DNA of 64,000 bases from a virus, in the IMG/VR virus record IMGVR_UViG_3300042372_000291, positions 1 through 64,000 of that record. One strand, 5' to 3'. The notes under the pieces were generated by a model, which saw only the letters and a program-made list of their open reading frames with translations, had not been told where the DNA came from and searched no databases. Numbering within the stretch: the stretch's first letter is position 1; each line of letters begins with the position of its first letter. The translations under genes were made by a program, and so were the position numbers. Of the stretch, positions 47,812 through 55,078 are shown in pieces.

Positions 47812-48527
47812 AATTAAAACGCTCTAATGATAGGAAAGTTACTAATGCTGTATCACCAAATGGAAAAACACCAACAATCGCCAACACTTTTGGATTACCT
47901 AGCGGCAAGGCTTACTCATGTCCTGGTGAGACCTCTGTATGCGCTAAAGTATGCTACGCAGGAAAGCTTGAAAAAGTCTACAAAGGTGTAAGAGATACAC
48001 TATTACACAATTGGAATTTATTAAAAGACGCAGACCATGACACAATGGAAGCATTACTTACAGACATGATTAATGATTTCAAGAAAGACTGTGAAAAACG
48101 AGAAGCCCCAATGTTATTTAGAATTCACTGGGATGGCGATTTCTTTAGTGACGAGTACGCATTCGCATGGAAGCATGTTATCTTAAATAATCCTGATGTT
48201 CAATTCTGGGTTTATACACGAGTAGCCTCTGCTGCCAATATGTTAAAAGATATAGATAACCTATCTCTCTATTTCTCAACAGATAGTGAGAATAAAGAAG
48301 TTGCTATTAGTCTTAATAAAGATAAGGGAATTCGTTTAGCATACCTTGCCGATACCTTCGCAATTGGGCAGGCAGATCTAAAGGCAATGATAGGCAAGCC
48401 TGGCGCTAAGTGCCCTGAAAATAAAAAAGCAATTCCGTTAATTGACAAAGAGGGCTCTGCCTGTGTAAAATGTTCTCTGTGTGTCTATAATAAGGCGGAC
48501 ATAGTATTCTCTGCTAAAAAGCGGTAG
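47808..48527 (+). CDS. Gp88-family protein
   Basis: A 239-residue protein of the Gp88 family (PF17338-type, common in mycobacteriophages). The N-terminal half has FGLPSGKAYSCPGETSVC and KVCYAGKL, a Cys-rich segment that probably binds metal; RIHWDGDFFSDEYAFAW and FWVYTRVASAANML follow; the C-terminus has CPENKKAIPLID and SACVKCSLCVY. The biochemical role is not established. It is translationally coupled to the small basic gene upstream. Confidence 0.82.
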   Translation: MKLKRSNDRKVTNAVSPNGKTPTIANTFGLPSGKAYSCPGETSVCAKVCYAGKLEKVYKGVRDTLLHNWNLLKDADHDTMEALLTDMINDFKKDCEKREAPMLFRIHWDGDFFSDEYAFAWKHVILNNPDVQFWVYTRVASAANMLKDIDNLSLYFSTDSENKEVAISLNKDKGIRLAYLADTFAIGQADLKAMIGKPGAKCPENKKAIPLIDKEGSACVKCSLCVYNKADIVFSAKKR

Positions 48528-48550
48528 AGATAAACAGAAAGGCAAAACTA

Positions 48551-48616
48551 GTGGAACTAATAATCCTATTAGGCATAGCCCTGCTAGCAACACTAATAAT
48601 GGCTGGGGGGAAGTGA
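48551..48616 (+). CDS. 21-residue hydrophobic peptide
   Basis: GTG start after AGAAAGGC; the product is MELIILLGIALLATLIMAGG and a final Lys, almost entirely membrane-inserting. Very short, but with a proper ribosome binding site, so possibly a small toxin-like or holin-like peptide. Confidence 0.4.
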   Translation: MELIILLGIALLATLIMAGGK

Positions 48617-48690
48617 TTTACCTCACAAATCTCAAATAATGAGATTTTTAGGGAAAATAACTTGACAAAGCCAAAAATAAATGAAATAAT
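48612..48690 (+). promoter_or_regulatory. Early promoter 6 with CRP-like palindrome
   Basis: AGTGA-TTTACC-TCACA (48612-48627), TTGACA (48662-48667), 17 bases, AATAAT (48685-48690). Palindrome centre at about -77.5. Confidence 0.6.
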
Positions 48691-48724
48691 AAATACCATA
48701 ACCAACAACAAAGGAGAAATACAA

Positions 48725-48889
48725 ATGACAGTATCAGTATCAACTTACAAGGTCGGCGACACTTACACTTCACAGAAGTCAAAGGTCACAGGCGTTATCA
48801 AGGAAATCGTACCAACAGACAAGAACACAGTTCGTGTCAAACTTGATGTAGAAGGTCAGACACGCTGGACAACTTGGAAAGCAAACTAA
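48725..48889 (+). CDS. 54-residue KOW/SH3-like protein
   Basis: The ATG at 48725 follows AAAGGAG and is preferred to an upstream start at 48662. MTVSVSTYKVGDTYTSQKSK, then VTGVIKEIVPTDKNTVRVKL. It is a close paralogue of the gene at 49497 and more distantly of 45341. A small beta barrel is likely. Function unknown. Confidence 0.68.
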   Translation: MTVSVSTYKVGDTYTSQKSKVTGVIKEIVPTDKNTVRVKLDVEGQTRWTTWKAN

Positions 48890-48913
48890 TTCCTAACAAA
48901 AAACAGGAAAAGT

Positions 48914-48939
48914 CCTGAGCATGACTACTAAAACTGCTC
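48914..48939 (+). repeat. Intergenic hairpin element R2
   Basis: CCTGAGCATGACTACTAAAA then CTGCTC: 5-bp stem GAGCA/TGCTC. It lies 25 bases after a stop codon. Confidence 0.65.
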
Positions 48940-48942
48940 AAT

Positions 48943-48971
48943 TTGATTTCTTATCTAATAAATGTTAGACT
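48943..48971 (+). promoter_or_regulatory. Early promoter 7
   Basis: TTGATT (48943-48948), 17 bases, TAGACT (48966-48971), right after element R2. Confidence 0.6.
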
Positions 48972-49012
48972 AGATACCCCCAACAAAACACCAACAGAAA
49001 GGTAATACATAA

Positions 49013-49435
49013 ATGGCACGACAGAAAGCAATTAGCGTAAAAATCGCAACACCAAAGGTAATCAAGGCACTAGAAACTCGTCTAGCAGAACTAGAAAAGA
49101 ACTATGCCTCACAAGAAGCCAACGAAGCAAAGCATGAAAAGGCTATGGAGAAGTGGCGCAAGGAAGTAGCAAAGTTCGCTATGGCTAATTTTGCTAAGGC
49201 AGAAAACTTCCGCACAAACTATCGCTCATGGAACAAGACACTCAATGTTGATTTTGATTTAACAGTTAGTGAAACAGACTTTCCTAAAGAGCCTGAGAAG
49301 GACTACGAAGTTCTACACCGCCACTCATACAATGAGATGAAAGAGGAGTTATCTAACGCTATCCGTATTCTCAAGATGACAGATGAGGAAGTAGTTTCTA
49401 CTTCTACTTACAACGCTATCGCCCGATACTTGTAA
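49013..49435 (+). CDS. 140-residue coiled-coil protein
   Basis: A helical, charged protein (KALETRLAELEKNYASQEAN; MEKWRKEVAKFAMANFAKAE) with a possible coiled coil over residues 15-70 and a conserved-looking middle (NYRSWNKTLNVDFDL). AGAAAGG precedes the ATG. Not recognised. Confidence 0.65.
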   Translation: MARQKAISVKIATPKVIKALETRLAELEKNYASQEANEAKHEKAMEKWRKEVAKFAMANFAKAENFRTNYRSWNKTLNVDFDLTVSETDFPKEPEKDYEVLHRHSYNEMKEELSNAIRILKMTDEEVVSTSTYNAIARYL

Positions 49436-49444
49436 AATTACTTT

Positions 49445-49468
49445 CCTGAGCATGAAATAAAACTGCTC
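49445..49468 (+). repeat. Intergenic hairpin element R3
   Basis: CCTGAGCATGAAATAAAACT then GCTC: stem GAGCA/TGCTC, 13 bases after a stop codon. Confidence 0.65.
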
Positions 49469-49496
49469 AACACCCCAACTAAGAAAGGAAAATAAA

Positions 49497-49664
49497 ATGA
49501 CACTAGGCGGATACACTTACCAAATTGGTGATTTATTTACAACAAGCAAGACAGGCGTTACAGGACGAATTGAAAAGTTTGTTCCACAAAGTAAAAATGT
49601 AACTCGTGTAATGTTGCGCTTAGCAAACGGACAACAGCGTTTTGCTATGGTAAAAACCTACTAA
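49497..49664 (+). CDS. 55-residue KOW/SH3-like protein
   Basis: MTLGGYTYQIGDLFTTSKTG, then VTGRIEKFVPQSKNVTRVML. It is a paralogue of the gene at 48725; the ATG follows AGAAAGGAAAAT. The two are separated by one unrelated gene, so this is not a simple tandem duplication. Confidence 0.66.
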   Translation: MTLGGYTYQIGDLFTTSKTGVTGRIEKFVPQSKNVTRVMLRLANGQQRFAMVKTY

Positions 49665-49673
49665 TAAAATTAT

Positions 49674-49697
49674 CCTGAGCATGATAAAAAACTGCTC
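49674..49697 (+). repeat. Intergenic hairpin element R4
   Basis: CCTGAGCATGATAAAAAACT then GCTC: stem GAGCA/TGCTC, 12 bases after a stop. A-rich sequence and AAATTTTCGAG follow. Confidence 0.66.
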
Positions 49698-49715
49698 AAA
49701 AAATTTTCGAGAAAA

Positions 49716-49779
49716 TGTGACCAAGATCACACAGCAGCTTTACGGGGGATTTGTATTTTTTCCATATTTCTGCTAGACT
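49716..49779 (+). promoter_or_regulatory. Early promoter 8 with perfect CRP-like palindrome
   Basis: TGTGA-CCAAGA-TCACA (49716-49731), TTTACG, TTGTAT (49751-49756), 17 bases, TAGACT (49774-49779). Palindrome centre at about -62.5. Confidence 0.72.
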
Positions 49780-49809
49780 TGGTATATACCCAAAGAAAGG
49801 ATGCCCCTA

Positions 49810-50073
49810 ATGATATCAACCGCATTAGCAATACAAGACGCAACAAAAGAAGCAATTCACGACGAGGATGTTATGGACATGGCTCGCTCTATTTATCTAA
49901 GCAGACATGAAGTTTCTGAGGATGAGTTTATCAGAATGATGTACATTTATTCTGCTCATTTGTCTGCTATGACTGCTACTCTAGTTACTCATGCTTGCTT
50001 GACTGAAAGCCAACTAAATGATATGCTAGAAACAATAAAAGAAATGGAAGCCCTAGGAAAGGATATAGAATAA
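49810..50073 (+). CDS. 87-residue helical early protein
   Basis: The ATG at 49810 (MISTALAIQDATKEAI) is 8 bases after AGAAAGGA; an ATG at 49801 lies inside that ribosome binding site. All-helical, acidic (MARSIYLSRHEVSEDEF). The stop overlaps the next ATG. Not recognised. Confidence 0.6.
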   Translation: MISTALAIQDATKEAIHDEDVMDMARSIYLSRHEVSEDEFIRMMYIYSAHLSAMTATLVTHACLTESQLNDMLETIKEMEALGKDIE

Positions 50074-50483
50074 TGGAAGAAACAAATACACACTACATGA
50101 CACGAGAGTTTCTTGAAACTACCCTTGTACAAAACAAGGAGCGCATTCAGCAACTTGAAGAGCACATACAGACAGTAACTCAGCGCTCATATGGTGAGGC
50201 TGCAGAGCGTAACCGTATGCGTAATGAAATGCAAGAATGGACCTTAGAAAACTTAAGCGACGGTACCATTTCAGAAGGTTCTGCAGAAGAGATTGCAAGC
50301 ATTTGCGGTTTTGAGTTAACAAATGAATTTGAATTAGAGGTTACAGTTCAATATTCAGTTACAGTTAATGCTCGTGATGAAGAATCAGCAATTAATTTAA
50401 TTCATGATATTGATTTTGATTCAGTGTCATATCCTGAAGGTGTTACATATCTATCATCCACTGTTGACAGAATAGATTTGTGA
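50073..50483 (+). CDS. 136-residue early protein
   Basis: N-terminal half helical (KERIQQLEEHIQTVTQRSYG), then a small alpha-beta domain (FELEVTVQYSVTVNARDEES and INLIHDIDFDSVSYPEG). The C-terminal region resembles small ferredoxin-like domains. It overlaps the preceding gene by one base. Function unknown. Confidence 0.62.
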   Translation: MEETNTHYMTREFLETTLVQNKERIQQLEEHIQTVTQRSYGEAAERNRMRNEMQEWTLENLSDGTISEGSAEEIASICGFELTNEFELEVTVQYSVTVNARDEESAINLIHDIDFDSVSYPEGVTYLSSTVDRIDL

Positions 50484-50501
50484 TAGGGGGCTATCCAAGG
50501 A

Positions 50502-50525
50502 CCTGAGCACGTCTTTAAACTGCTT
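50502..50525 (+). repeat. Intergenic hairpin element R5
   Basis: CCTGAGCACGTCTTTAAACT then GCTTT: GAGCA pairs with TGCTT using one G-T pair; 22 bases after a stop. Confidence 0.55.
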
Positions 50526-50599
50526 TCGCCAGGCTGATTAGGGCGATCATAGAAATACTATAGAGCTAGTTCATTGGGGGACTAAAAGAACCCATACTA

Positions 50600-50624
50600 C
50601 CTGAGCATGTAGGAAAAAGGCTCA
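50600..50624 (+). repeat. Intergenic hairpin element R6
   Basis: CCTGAGCATGTAGGAAAAAG then GCTCA: TGAGC/GCTCA stem, followed by AAAAAATTTTCGAC. Confidence 0.62.
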
Positions 50625-50641
50625 AAAAATTTTCGACCCGC

Positions 50642-50729
50642 TGTGATTTTGATCACATTTACGATGGTGTCCGATTTTTCCCAATTTCTAATAACCCTAT
50701 TTGACTTTGTCAGTCCTGTCTGCTAAGAT
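50642..50729 (+). promoter_or_regulatory. Early promoter 9 with perfect CRP-like palindrome
   Basis: TGTGA-TTTTGA-TCACA (50642-50657), TTTACG, TTGACT (50701-50706), 17 bases, TAAGAT (50724-50729). Palindrome centre at about -86.5. Confidence 0.72.
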
Positions 50730-50758
50730 TGATTCATATCAAGAAAGGATATTAATAA

Positions 50759-51775
50759 ATGGCACATGAACTAGAAACCCAAAATGGCGTTGCCTCATTC
50801 GCATCATTCCGTGAACCTGCTTGGCATGGTTTAGGAACTGTATTCACAGAAGAAAAAACAACAACAGAAATGTTGTCTGCTGCTAATCTATCTAATTGGA
50901 ATGTTCGTCTTGAAGACGTAAATATTCCATCTCACTTATCATCAGATAAGAATTACCAATATGTTGTTCGTACTAATCCTACTGACAATTCCCAGACAGA
51001 CATTTTAGGTGTTGTCGGTGAGCGTTACCATGTTTTGCAGAATGAGGATTTATTCTCATTTGGTGATAACATTCTTGACGGTGGAGGTCGTTGGGAAACT
51101 GCTGGCTCTATTCGTGGAGGTCGTGTAGTATTTGGTTCTCTTGCTCTTGAACGTGAGACAGTACTAGACCCTAGCGGTGTTGCAGATAAGGTAAAAACTT
51201 ATTTGCTCATTAACACATCACATGATGGCTCAATCGCTATTCAAGCAAGCATTACACCTGTTCGTGTAGTGTGCGCTAACACTCTCAATCTTGCTTTAGG
51301 CTCTAAGCGTGGCAAGAACGCTATCAAGCAATCTTTCAAAATCCGTCATACTCAGACGGCTAATGGTAAGGTTCAAATTGCTCGTGAGACTTTAGGTCTT
51401 GCTAATAAATACATGGACGCTTTTGATGTTATGGCTAAGGCTATGATTGAAAAAGAAATCACCGCTGGTCAATTCAATGACATTATTCTTGCTGCTTACC
51501 CTAAGCCTGAAAAAGATGCTAAGGGCGCAATCAAGAAGTGGGAAAACAAGGTTGATGTTATCAATGACATTTACACAGGCGAATTCAATGGTATGATTGC
51601 TAATACCGCTTGGGGTGCTTTCAATGCTCTAACTGAACGCCTTGATTGGCACCGCTCTGCTCGTGGTGGGAATAACGAAAGTATTCTTGCTGCTGCTTCT
51701 GGTTTTGATGCTACAATTACAGCAGAAAAAAATCGTTTGCTAAAAGTTGTAAAAGATGTTTTAGCGATAGCGTAA
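50759..51775 (+). CDS. DUF932 phage/plasmid-like protein
   Basis: A 338-residue member of the DUF932 (plasmid/phage-like) family. Landmarks are FREPAWHGLGTVFTEEKT near the start, VVGERYHVLQNEDLFSFGDN, RVVFGSLALERET and QASITPVRVVCANTLNLALG, then SFKIRHTQTANGKVQIARET. The family is widespread on phages and plasmids; its function is not settled. It has one of the strongest early promoters of the window and a standard AGAAAGGA site. Confidence 0.85.
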   Translation: MAHELETQNGVASFASFREPAWHGLGTVFTEEKTTTEMLSAANLSNWNVRLEDVNIPSHLSSDKNYQYVVRTNPTDNSQTDILGVVGERYHVLQNEDLFSFGDNILDGGGRWETAGSIRGGRVVFGSLALERETVLDPSGVADKVKTYLLINTSHDGSIAIQASITPVRVVCANTLNLALGSKRGKNAIKQSFKIRHTQTANGKVQIARETLGLANKYMDAFDVMAKAMIEKEITAGQFNDIILAAYPKPEKDAKGAIKKWENKVDVINDIYTGEFNGMIANTAWGAFNALTERLDWHRSARGGNNESILAAASGFDATITAEKNRLLKVVKDVLAIA

Positions 51776-51788
51776 ATAAATACGCAAC

Positions 51789-51814
51789 TCCTGAGTAAGA
51801 GTATAAACTGCTCA
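51789..51814 (+). repeat. Intergenic hairpin element R7
   Basis: CCTGAGTAAGAGTATAAACT then GCTCA: shorter TGAG/CTCA stem, 13 bases after a stop. Confidence 0.5.
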
Positions 51815-51880
51815 CTTTTTTATTTAGATCAAAAGCTGCTAAAAAAATTCGAAACCATGATATTTTTTTATATTGTTTAA

Positions 51881-51920
51881 TTACGAACGACTTGCTTTTT
51901 TCCCCAGTTTTTGGTATTCT
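51881..51920 (+). promoter_or_regulatory. Early promoter 10
   Basis: TTACGAAC (51881-51888), TTGCTT (51892-51897), 17 bases, TATTCT (51915-51920) with TGG before it. No CRP-like palindrome. Confidence 0.58.
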
Positions 51921-51946
51921 TTATTTACCACAGAAAGGAAAAATAA

Positions 51947-52180
51947 ATGTCTAGTTTTCTAGAAAATGAAAATCAAATGGTTATTGATGCTATCTATCAT
52001 GAGATTGGAGAAATGCTAGTTGAAGACTGGGTTAACTCCAATTTAGATGAAGGGCAGATGTTTGCAGATTTTAGATTTGCAGAGATGTCTGATGATAATT
52101 ACATTAAGGGTAGATTTAATCTATTCTATGATTTAAAACCAGGGGACCAATACTATCTAGAATGGGATGAGGAAGCATAA
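51947..52180 (+). CDS. 77-residue early hypothetical protein
   Basis: MSSFLENENQMVIDAIYHEI, an acidic alpha-beta protein ending PGDQYYLEWDEEA. ACAGAAAGG precedes the ATG, and the stop overlaps the next ATG (TAATG). Not recognised. Confidence 0.6.
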   Translation: MSSFLENENQMVIDAIYHEIGEMLVEDWVNSNLDEGQMFADFRFAEMSDDNYIKGRFNLFYDLKPGDQYYLEWDEEA

Positions 52181-52350
52181 TGTTGGGTTATGACTTAGAG
52201 GATTTAAACATAATGATGGATTCACTAGCAGAGGTTATTCAGATTGAAGAATCTTCTCAAACCCCGTCAATTTCTGATAGGAATCTAGGAGGACTTAAAA
52301 CAAGCTTGTTTTTCTTACAAGGCTTGTGGGCAGAAGGGTATTTTGACTGA
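52180..52350 (+). CDS. 56-residue early microprotein
   Basis: MLGYDLEDLNIMMDSLAEVI, acidic helices, then SQTPSISDRNLGGLKTSLFF. Translationally coupled to the previous gene. Function unknown. Confidence 0.52.
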   Translation: MLGYDLEDLNIMMDSLAEVIQIEESSQTPSISDRNLGGLKTSLFFLQGLWAEGYFD

Positions 52351-52356
52351 GGGGCA

Positions 52357-52423
52357 TGTGTCCTAAATCACACCCAAAAGGCTTTACGAACGCTTGACAA
52401 AAACCCCCATTTTTTGAGATAAT
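52357..52423 (+). promoter_or_regulatory. Early promoter 11 with CRP-like palindrome
   Basis: TGTGT-CCTAAA-TCACA (52357-52372), TTACGAAC (52384-52391), TTGACA (52394-52399), 18 bases, GATAAT (52418-52423). Palindrome centre at about -65.5. Confidence 0.65.
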
Positions 52424-52452
52424 TGCATTACGACCAACAGAAAGGACCCTAA

Positions 52453-53205
52453 ATGCCAAATTATTGTTTTAATACCTTGACTATTCAAGGACCGAAAGAA
52501 CAAGTAGACTCTATTAAGGCTAAGTTAAATGAGCCTTTTCAAAGACATCATGACCAATGGAATACAGAAACTCAGCAAATGGAAATAAAAGAGTATTTCT
52601 ATAATAATCCTGTGTTTGCATTTTGGAATATTTATAATCCAGTACAAGACGGTATCTCTAACGAGGTCTACCTAGGTCAGCCTGACCATACTATTCCATT
52701 TGCAGAACAAATGAAATTTAAGACTAATGATTGGTATTCATGGAATGTCCGTAATTGGGGAACCAAATGGGATGTTGCTGTAGGAGATGAAGATAACTAT
52801 CCTGATACAGAGTTATTAGAACATATGGATAGAGGAGAAGACCAGTGGGTTATTTATAAGTTCAATACCGCTTGGTCTCCACCTGCTCCTGCTATGGAGA
52901 AGTTGTCTGCTCTAGTTCCTAACTGTGTAGTTACTCTTTCCTTTGAGGAAGAAACAGGTTGGGGTGGCGAGTATGAGTTTGTCAATGGAGAAATGACTGC
53001 AGAATCTAATTATGATTCTAAGTGCCGTGACTGTGATGCAGAAGACCAAATGGAATACTGCGAAAACGATTGTGGAGAAATCTGCAGTGCTTGTCATTGG
53101 TTAGGTGAGGCAGACCTAGAGTGTGTTGCAGAATGTGATGAGCACAAGATATACTTGGACGAGGAACATGTACCAGATTACAGAAAGGATGAAATCAATG
53201 TCTAA
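52453..53205 (+). CDS. Api92-like protein with Cys-rich tail
   Basis: A 250-residue protein. The first ~170 residues match the Api92/YubB-like ferredoxin-fold family: MPNYCFNTLTIQGPKEQVDS, WYSWNVRNWGTKWD, YKFNTAWSPPAPAMEKLS. The C-terminal ~60 residues are Cys-rich (CRDCDAEDQMEYCENDCGEI, then CSACHWL), probably zinc-binding. The combination of an Api92-like domain with a zinc tail is unusual. The family occurs on phages and mobile elements; function unknown. AGAAAGGACC precedes it. Confidence 0.78.
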   Translation: MPNYCFNTLTIQGPKEQVDSIKAKLNEPFQRHHDQWNTETQQMEIKEYFYNNPVFAFWNIYNPVQDGISNEVYLGQPDHTIPFAEQMKFKTNDWYSWNVRNWGTKWDVAVGDEDNYPDTELLEHMDRGEDQWVIYKFNTAWSPPAPAMEKLSALVPNCVVTLSFEEETGWGGEYEFVNGEMTAESNYDSKCRDCDAEDQMEYCENDCGEICSACHWLGEADLECVAECDEHKIYLDEEHVPDYRKDEINV

Positions 53206-53401
53206 TTACTTATTAGAATATATGAAGATACATCTAATTAGTTTAGAACAAGATTTAGAGAATATAGCCCAAGAAATGGAATTGCTTGACCCTGAATCTA
53301 AAGCCTGTAAAGAATTAGACTATGAATATAATCATATGTCAGGACAGATTCTTTCTACCCGCCATTTTATACAGGTAGGAGAAGAACATGCAGGCAATTA
53401 A
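53198..53401 (+). CDS. 67-residue helical early protein
   Basis: The ATG at 53198 (MSNYLLEYMKIHLISL) follows AGAAAGGATG; a longer in-frame reading inside the previous gene is not supported. Helical, acidic. It overlaps the previous stop by 8 bases. Not recognised. Confidence 0.58.
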   Translation: MSNYLLEYMKIHLISLEQDLENIAQEMELLDPESKACKELDYEYNHMSGQILSTRHFIQVGEEHAGN

Positions 53402-53663
53402 TGAGTTAGAACCATATCTGCAGAAGGCTGTTGACGCTGGCATATCTGGATTGGATATCATGCACGGTCATCTCAAAACATTAATGCTGGAGGCTGAGCG
53501 GGAACTAGAAGAGGCAAGCCGCATTGAGATTGAGAACGACTATTCAGACGCAATAGAATCCATGGAGCGTAAATACTGGGAAGGCCAATGTGACGCTCTT
53601 TCACACCTATATGCATTAACATATCAACTATCATTTGCCATAGCAGAAAGGGACGGGCAATGA
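53388..53663 (+). CDS. 91-residue helical early protein
   Basis: MQAINELEPYLQKAVDAGIS, then HLKTLMLEAERELEEASRIE, all helix. AGGAGAAG precedes the ATG in the previous gene. Overlaps both neighbours. Not recognised. Confidence 0.6.
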   Translation: MQAINELEPYLQKAVDAGISGLDIMHGHLKTLMLEAERELEEASRIEIENDYSDAIESMERKYWEGQCDALSHLYALTYQLSFAIAERDGQ

Positions 53664-53995
53664 GTTTAGATCTACAAGAACAAACACGTATGCTAGATGT
53701 ATATCGTGATATTGAAGATATCATTGACAGAATTAGTAAACTTCCTATTGGAATGCCGCTAGTCTGGGTATATGTCTGGGATGTTGCTCGTCAACTATGG
53801 CATGACATCATGGAAGGTCAGGAAGAAGAATTCTGCACAGCCATGGATGAAGAAGAGATGTGGGAACTGTTTTGGACCCAGGCTGATAAGAATGGGTTTA
53901 CTTTAGAATACGGAACAGAGGACCTATATGAGTCTATCCGTGATTGGATGTTTGACCAGGGTATTATTGAAGAAGTAGAAGAGGAAGAGGAATGA
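53660..53995 (+). CDS. 111-residue acidic helical protein
   Basis: MSLDLQEQTRMLDVYRDIED, with an aromatic centre (MPLVWVYVWDVARQLWHD) and a very acidic end (IIEEVEEEEE). Overlaps both neighbours by 4 bases. Acidic small proteins of this sort are often DNA mimics or host-protein inhibitors (inference). Confidence 0.6.
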   Translation: MSLDLQEQTRMLDVYRDIEDIIDRISKLPIGMPLVWVYVWDVARQLWHDIMEGQEEEFCTAMDEEEMWELFWTQADKNGFTLEYGTEDLYESIRDWMFDQGIIEEVEEEEE

Positions 53996-54063
53996 TGTAC
54001 GAGCAGTTGACATTAAACTTAGATTTTGATATCATTGAGCAAACTATAGAAAGGGAAGAGTAA
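53992..54063 (+). CDS. 23-residue microprotein
   Basis: MMYEQLTLNLDFDIIEQTIE then REE. It links the preceding stop (ATGA) and the next start (TAATG). It may be a translational coupler more than a functional protein. Confidence 0.4.
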   Translation: MMYEQLTLNLDFDIIEQTIEREE

Positions 54064-54410
54064 TGGGAGCTCGTTGTACATTTGTATTTAAACAGTCAGA
54101 GGAGCAAGCTGTAGCACTATACAGTCATTGGGGTGAAGACTCTATGTATGAGGACCTAGCAGCAGCATTGCGACATGCAGCACCACGGGTAGGAGACCAA
54201 TCCTACTACGTAAGAATGGCAGTTAGTTATTTACTGCAGCATAGTATTTTGGATGAGACAGGTTATGGCCTATATGCATGTAATCCTAATGACCTAGGTT
54301 TCATGGACCATCCAATTGTAATTAATCTATTAGATAGTACAATTCAAGATGACACTGGAATTCACACTATTGATGAATTTGTTAATTATCATGCAGGCCT
54401 AAAGGTTTAG
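54063..54410 (+). CDS. 115-residue early hypothetical protein
   Basis: MGARCTFVFKQSEEQAVALY, then a helical region (LAAALRHAAPRVGDQSYYVR) and HPIVINLLDSTIQDDTGI. The opening resembles small proteins found in mycobacteriophages. AGAAAGGGAAG precedes the ATG. Last gene of the six-gene unit from 52453. Not identified. Confidence 0.62.
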   Translation: MGARCTFVFKQSEEQAVALYSHWGEDSMYEDLAAALRHAAPRVGDQSYYVRMAVSYLLQHSILDETGYGLYACNPNDLGFMDHPIVINLLDSTIQDDTGIHTIDEFVNYHAGLKV

Positions 54411-54416
54411 TTGAGG

Positions 54417-54506
54417 GTCCGTGTGGTGAGCGGACTGTATACGTGGGACGAGGGGTCCTCCCACGACAATAAGGGTGGAGCGCAGGCTGTGGTGGGCTTG
54501 CGCTCC
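54417..54506 (+). ncRNA. Three-hairpin GC-rich structured RNA candidate
   Basis: Three perfect stems in a row: GTCCG/CGGAC (54417-54435), CGTGGGA/TCCCACG (54442-54465) and GGAGCGCA/TGCGCTCC (54477-54506). The block is strikingly GC-rich inside AT-rich DNA and starts right after a stop codon. No T-run follows, so a plain terminator is a poor fit. It may be a small RNA or an mRNA 3' structure. Confidence 0.5.
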
Positions 54507-54543
54507 CCCAACATCTTTGATACAATAAGAGAGGGTATAAATA

Positions 54544-54783
54544 ATGACATACAGGATTAGTAAGGGGATTACCCCCGAAGAGCGAGTAGCCAAAAGACTA
54601 AAAACAATTGTAGAAGACTTAGATTTAGACCTAGAACAAACTGGAGTAATGCTTGCTAGAGTATTGCCACATTTGACTTATACAAGATTAGTCACTATGA
54701 TAGAAGCGGCACAAGAGGAAAAAGAGTTTATTCTAAACCCTAAGAAGCGACATGAAAGTTGGATACAAAATGGACTATGGTAA
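54544..54783 (+). CDS. 79-residue early hypothetical protein
   Basis: MTYRISKGITPEERVAKRLK, helical and basic at the start, then VMLARVLPHLTYTRLVTMIE. AGAGAGGG precedes the ATG and TGATACAAT lies about 25 bases upstream. Its end overlaps the next gene. Not recognised. Confidence 0.6.
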   Translation: MTYRISKGITPEERVAKRLKTIVEDLDLDLEQTGVMLARVLPHLTYTRLVTMIEAAQEEKEFILNPKKRHESWIQNGLW

Positions 54784-55078
54784 GGTAGCAGACATACTAG
54801 CAGTAATCTATAATGATGGTGTAGATTTAGAAGCAGTAGAATACCTGCCTTCTGAGTATTGGTTAGAGTGTGAGGACGGGATAACCCTTGCTACATTTAT
54901 TTCATCTGGTTGGGCAGAGCCTACCGAAATGGGTAAATCTCAGTTAGAGTATGCCTGGCGTGTTCTTTGTGCTGCCAGAAGTCTTGACCCTGAAATAATG
55001 TATGAAACTCCACTTGAGTTTTTTGAGGCACAGATAGTAGAAGCTGATGTTATCCCAATTGAGGAGGGTAGAAAGTAA
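54752..55078 (+). CDS. 108-residue early protein, paralogue of next gene
   Basis: MKVGYKMDYGKVADILAVIY; an alternative start is the ATG at 54770. Residues 45-108 (LATFISSGWAEPTEMGKSQL to TPLEFFEAQIVEAD) align with the following 94-residue gene. Helical; function unknown. Confidence 0.58.
   Translation: MKVGYKMDYGKVADILAVIYNDGVDLEAVEYLPSEYWLECEDGITLATFISSGWAEPTEMGKSQLEYAWRVLCAARSLDPEIMYETPLEFFEAQIVEADVIPIEEGRK

Noticed and set aside
46254-51814. Hammerhead ribozymes as an explanation of the R stem-loops
   Set aside because: The CTGA-TGA and GAAA core elements are not in the required places and there are only one short stem and loop.
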